Origin: a bacterium
Lineage (GTDB): Bacteria; UBP15; UBA6099; DSWB01
NCBI GenBank assembly: GCA_020061125.1
Contig: JAGUYV010000060.1
Coordinates: 1 to 8,118 of the forward strand
DNA length: 8,118 nucleotides
Direction of reading: 5' to 3'
Part shown: in pieces, positions 5,310-8,118 of the stretch
Layout: each line of letters opens with the position of its first letter
How positions within the stretch are numbered: position 1 is the stretch's first letter
Program-made: the position numbers and the translations under genes
Notes under the pieces: model-generated
Told to the model about the DNA's origin: nothing
What the model saw: only the letters and a program-made list of their open reading frames with translations
The model's database searches: none

Positions 5310-6191
5310 ATGGGCGTGAAGGAGTGGGCGTCGGAATTCCAGCGGTTTGTGGAAGGCGGGCTGGAGCGCGAGGTGTACGCGCGCCTGGACCGCGTGCAGG
5401 AACTCAAGCGCGACGCGGGTGAGGGCGGCTACGATCCCTTCGGCGCAAACCGCGAGGACCTGGCACAGGTAATGCCCTGGGTCTGCTTCCTGTATAAATG
5501 CTATTTCCGCACCGAAGTGTACGGGCTGGAGCGCGTGGCCGCCATGAAGCGCGCGCTCATCATTCCCAACCACATGACGCCCGCGCCCGTGGACGCGGTG
5601 AACATCGCCGCGGCGCTGTTCCTCGAACCCGAGCCGCCGCGCATGGTGCGCGCCGTGGTGCACTACATGCTCGCCGATTTGCCGTTTCTGAACATGCTGG
5701 TGTCCCGCGCGGGCCAGATCATCGGCTGCCCGGACAATGTGCAGCGCATCTTCCGCGAAGACAATCTCATACTCCTGTTTCCCGAGGGCGCGGGCGCGTT
5801 CAGGCTCTACAAAAACAGGTACAAGCTCAACGAGTTCCAGATCGGTTTCATGGAGATGGCCATCCGCTACGGATATCCGATCGTGCCCACGGCGGTCATC
5901 GGCAGCGAGGAATCCACCATGATCCTGCACGAACTCAAGGCGCTGAACGGCAAACTCGGATTCATTAATTTCCCCATCACGCCCACATTCCCATGGCTTG
6001 GTCTGCCGGGCCTGTTCCCCATGCCCGCCAAGTTCCGCATCTGGTTCGGTGAGCCGATGGATTTCTCGGAACACAGGGACAAGCTGGACCGGCCAGACGA
6101 GATTCGCGCGCTTGTGCAGCAGGTCAAGCAGCGGGTGCAGGACATGCTCGACGAGCATCGTGCCGAACTCCCCGCAGTCCCCTTCTTCTAA
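5310..6191 (+). CDS. Lysophospholipid acyltransferase family protein (PlsC/LPLAT-like)
   Basis: Transfers an acyl chain to a lysophospholipid or similar acceptor at the membrane; the exact acceptor is unknown. An N-terminal helical region (about 1-80) leads into RALIIPNHMTPAPVD, block I, with His88 and Asp95 spaced Hx6D rather than the Hx4D of classical PlsC; I recall this spacing from LPLAT relatives with NHSGxLPFD. Block III is FPEGAGAF (157-164) and block IV IVPTAVIGSEES (191-202). No clear transmembrane helix is seen, so membrane binding is probably peripheral. The C-terminus ends in a helix VQQVKQRVQDMLDEH. The open frame reaches GTG 5301 and ATG 5304, but ATG 5310 is preferred because GGTGAT (5300-5305), complementary to the 16S 3' end, sits 4 bases ahead. 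The length is 293 residues. The gene has its own promoter and converges with the hydrolase gene. Confidence 0.85.
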   Translation: MGVKEWASEFQRFVEGGLEREVYARLDRVQELKRDAGEGGYDPFGANREDLAQVMPWVCFLYKCYFRTEVYGLERVAAMKRALIIPNHMTPAPVDAVNIAAALFLEPEPPRMVRAVVHYMLADLPFLNMLVSRAGQIIGCPDNVQRIFREDNLILLFPEGAGAFRLYKNRYKLNEFQIGFMEMAIRYGYPIVPTAVIGSEESTMILHELKALNGKLGFINFPITPTFPWLGLPGLFPMPAKFRIWFGEPMDFSEHRDKLDRPDEIRALVQQVKQRVQDMLDEHRAELPAVPFF

Positions 6192-6217
6192 TGCGGAACG
6201 GTTGATTTCTCGCCGCG

Positions 6218-6348
6218 GGCAAGGAGATTTCCAATCCAGGGGTAATCGCGGTATCGCATATAAAGCCGCCCCGGGGAAACCCCTTGCCTTCCCCAAAATC
6301 CTCCCCCCGGACATCCTGTCCCCTGGATTCCGGGCCTCGGCACGGAAT
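6218..6348. repeat. Composite inverted-repeat block in the convergent spacer
   Basis: AATCCAGGGG (6233-6242) is exactly inverted as CCCCTGGATT (6320-6329). GGCAAGGAGATTTCC (6218-6232) is near-exactly inverted as GGAAACCCCTTGCC (6275-6288). ATTCCG/CGGAAT (6327-6332, 6343-6348) makes a hairpin of the GGATTCCGG..CGGAATGAC type that I recognise as common intergenic REP-like DNA. Together these suggest one or two repeat units sitting between the convergent acyltransferase and hydrolase stops, where they could also help end transcription. No recognisable gene lies in 6192-6427. Confidence 0.5.
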
Positions 6349-6427
6349 GACGCGCCAGCCACGACAAATGCGCTGAAATGAATGTTGAATTCTGTTGGAT
6401 GGGAATAAACTTCGCTCTTCGCAAAAA

Positions 6428-7219
6428 CTACATGAGCTGACTGATGAATCCGGCCACGGCGTCAAATGTCTGTCCGGGGTTTTCGGTGATGAAGTGGTGT
6501 GTGGCGTCCGGGATTTGCACCAGACGGCAGTCCGGGAGAAGGCCGGCCATTTCCTGGGTGAGGTCGAAGGGCATGGTGGCGTCGCCGGGCGTGCCCACGG
6601 CCAGGGCGGGCGCGCTGATGTGCGGAAGCTGGTCCCGGATATCGAGATGCGCCATGCCCATGAGGAGCATGCCCACGGCCGCGGGCTGCGGCGCGAACCG
6701 CGGGTCTGCGATGTCCGTGAAGATGTCCGGATGCGCGCGCTTGCTCTTGTCTTTTATCAGCGACACGAAAGAGAATGCGTGGCGGCACATCCAGGCCGCG
6801 CGCAGCATGGACGCGCGTTCTTTATCGTTGTGAGCCACGCGCGCGGCCGTGCCCAGCAGCACAAGCCCGCGCACGCGCTCGGGGAACGCGCGTGCGAATT
6901 CCAGGGCCACGATGCCGCCCATGGAGTGGCCCATGAGAACCGGGCGCTCCAGCCCCAGTTCGTCCAGAACGCCCAGAAGGTCCAGAACCAGCGCCCCGAG
7001 GCTGTAGTCCAGGTCGCGTTTCTTGTCACTCAACCCGTGGCCGCGGTGATCGTAGCTTACGGTGCGGAACTGCTGTGAAAGAAGATCGTGCAGGCGCTCG
7101 AAGCGGCGGTGGTTCGCGGACCACCCGTGGATCAGCGCCACGCCCGGGCCGTCCTGGCCCTTGATTTCACAGAATTGGCGCACGCCCGTGCGCGGGTTCA
7201 TGATTTCCATGGCAAGCAT
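6428..7219 (-). CDS. Alpha/beta hydrolase
   Basis: This 263-residue soluble hydrolase has the standard fold order. The oxyanion-hole turn LIHGWS is at 29-34 and YDHRGHGLSD at 56-65. The nucleophile elbow GHSMGG (97-102) has catalytic Ser99. A helical cap lies at about 130-195. Asp213 sits in GTPGDATMP and the catalytic His in DATHHF (His241 or His242). The triad is complete, so it should cleave an ester or related bond; substrate is unknown. ATG 7219 was chosen; TTG 7249 and ATGs at 7210 and 7201 are alternatives and none has a strong Shine-Dalgarno. The gene follows the TPR gene by 39 bases on the same strand with no promoter visible between, so the two are probably co-transcribed and translation may be coupled. 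Confidence 0.88.
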   Translation of the reverse strand: MLAMEIMNPRTGVRQFCEIKGQDGPGVALIHGWSANHRRFERLHDLLSQQFRTVSYDHRGHGLSDKKRDLDYSLGALVLDLLGVLDELGLERPVLMGHSMGGIVALEFARAFPERVRGLVLLGTAARVAHNDKERASMLRAAWMCRHAFSFVSLIKDKSKRAHPDIFTDIADPRFAPQPAAVGMLLMGMAHLDIRDQLPHISAPALAVGTPGDATMPFDLTQEMAGLLPDCRLVQIPDATHHFITENPGQTFDAVAGFISQLM

Positions 7220-7258
7220 TAGCTTAATGACATTGCGCGCGGGCGGCAACGCCGGGCG

Positions 7259-8118
7259 CTATTGCGACATGGCCCACTCGTAGATTTCCTGAAAATTGTC
7301 CGGCGTGACTTCGAGGGATTGCAGGGTTTGCACGGCGGCGGGCGCGCCTTTTTTGGAGAGGAAGTCGAGCAGGTGCTGTTTGGCGCCGGGCTGATCGCCG
7401 AGCGCGTTGGCGATGTGCGCGAGCGTGGCGTGGGCCTGATAGAAACCGGGGTCCTGTTCGAGCGCCTGGCGCAGCCAGCGGGACGCCTCGCCCGGGCGGC
7501 CGAATTTGAGGGTGGCGTTTCCCAGGTTGTAGAGGATGGCGGGGTCATCGGGATCGAGGCGTCGCGCGGCGTGGAGCAGGCCCAGCGCGTGGCGGATGTC
7601 ATCGCCCTGGCGTAGCGCGCACACGCCCGCGTAGAACGGGTGCCGGGCCGTGTCCGGCTCCAAGCGCATGAGCCTGCCGTATAGGGACATGGCATGCTCA
7701 CACTGGTTGCTCCGCATCAGACACCAGGCTTCGCGCTCCATTGCGGGAACGCTGTTGGGAACGAACTCCCGCAGCGTGCGGTATGCTAGGATTGCGGCGC
7801 CGCAGTCGCCCATGGCCAGGTATGCGTTGCCCAGGTATTGCATGGCCGGGGTGTATTGGGGCTGCAGCTCCAGGGCGCGGTTGTAGAAGTGAACCGCCTG
7901 CTCGAAGTCCCGGTTTTTGAAATGCGCGTAGCCCAGGTGGGCGGCGAGTTCTTCATTGAGCGGCGCGAGGGCGTAAGCCTGGCGCGCGTCGCGCAGCCCG
8001 CGGGCGGCGTCTCCGCCTTCCAGAGCGTGCAGACTGGTATTGAACGGCACGCCCGCGGCTAGGGGCGGCAGAATCACGCGGGCGGCGGCGGCGAGTATGA
8101 GCGCGCACGCTGCGAACA
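7259..8118 (-). CDS. Membrane-anchored TPR repeat protein (N-terminus outside window)
   Basis: The frame is open to the right edge with no stop, so the gene is cut there; a GTG at 8077 is internal or at best an alternative start. The first visible residues, FAACALILAAAARVILPP, are hydrophobic and look like a signal anchor or transmembrane helix just before the repeats. Numbering from GTG 8077, about seven tetratricopeptide repeats follow: a degenerate one at 8-41, then roughly 42-75, 76-109, 110-143, 144-178, 179-212 and 213-246. They carry typical LGYAHFKNRDFEQAVHFYNRA and LGNATLKFGRPGEASRWLRQA helix pairs. TPRs form a superhelical scaffold for protein binding; the partner is unknown. The stop is TAG (7259-7261) and the alpha/beta hydrolase follows at once, suggesting an operon. 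Confidence 0.85.
   Translation of the reverse strand, partial: FAACALILAAAARVILPPLAAGVPFNTSLHALEGGDAARGLRDARQAYALAPLNEELAAHLGYAHFKNRDFEQAVHFYNRALELQPQYTPAMQYLGNAYLAMGDCGAAILAYRTLREFVPNSVPAMEREAWCLMRSNQCEHAMSLYGRLMRLEPDTARHPFYAGVCALRQGDDIRHALGLLHAARRLDPDDPAILYNLGNATLKFGRPGEASRWLRQALEQDPGFYQAHATLAHIANALGDQPGAKQHLLDFLSKKGAPAAVQTLQSLEVTPDNFQEIYEWAMSQ

Noticed and set aside
5151-6362. 403-codon minus-strand frame opposite the acyltransferase
   Set aside because: It is antisense to a gene with clear LPLAT motifs and reads as His/Arg/Glu-rich low-complexity sequence, as expected of a shadow frame in GC-rich DNA.
6395-7078. 227-codon plus-strand frame opposite the alpha/beta hydrolase
   Set aside because: The minus strand shows a complete catalytic triad here; the plus frame is His/Gly/Arg-rich with no domain.

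Overview
The window reads as ordinary bacterial chromosome from a GC-rich organism (the coding stretches are full of GCG/CGC/GCC codons). The mix of genes is a DUF5054/GH38-like protein, a DUF2505 START-fold protein, a soluble LPLAT-type acyltransferase and a membrane-anchored TPR protein. This would fit an uncultured-type environmental bacterium of the PVC/Hydrogenedentota/deltaproteobacterial sort, but that is a guess from gene content and no taxonomic marker is present. No rRNA, tRNA, CRISPR array, transposase or phage gene was seen.

Layout. Bases 1-169 (+) hold the last 55 codons of a nitroreductase-family protein. A small, visibly AT-richer island follows (about 219-574, +) with a possible 19-codon leader ORF overlapping a 95-aa minimal nucleotidyltransferase (MNT). 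Convergent to it are two minus-strand genes: a DUF2505 protein (594-1109) with its own near-consensus promoter, and upstream of that a 668-aa DUF5054 protein (1237-3243) related to GH38 alpha-mannosidases. A 225-bp divergent promoter region separates the DUF5054 gene from a plus-strand exported calcineurin-like metallophosphoesterase (3469-4698).

A roughly 600-bp gene-free stretch (4699-5309) is packed with short inverted repeats. It includes two C/G-run elements in opposite orientation and a pair of adjacent palindromes, and it ends in an extended -10 promoter. That promoter drives an Hx6D-type lysophospholipid acyltransferase (5310-6191, +). A 236-bp convergent spacer with REP-like inverted repeats follows. 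Last come two minus-strand genes that are probably co-transcribed: a membrane-anchored TPR protein, whose start lies beyond the right edge (7259-8118), and downstream of it an alpha/beta hydrolase (6428-7219).

The genes do not form an obvious single pathway. Possible links are a glycan/phosphoester-hydrolase theme for the divergent DUF5054 and metallophosphoesterase pair, and a lipid/ester theme for the acyltransferase and alpha/beta hydrolase; both are inference. I found no convincing new multi-gene system. The points most worth a second look are the leader-ORF/MNT overlap, the repeat-dense intergenic region with its adjacent palindromes, and the catalytic-site conservation in the DUF5054 protein.
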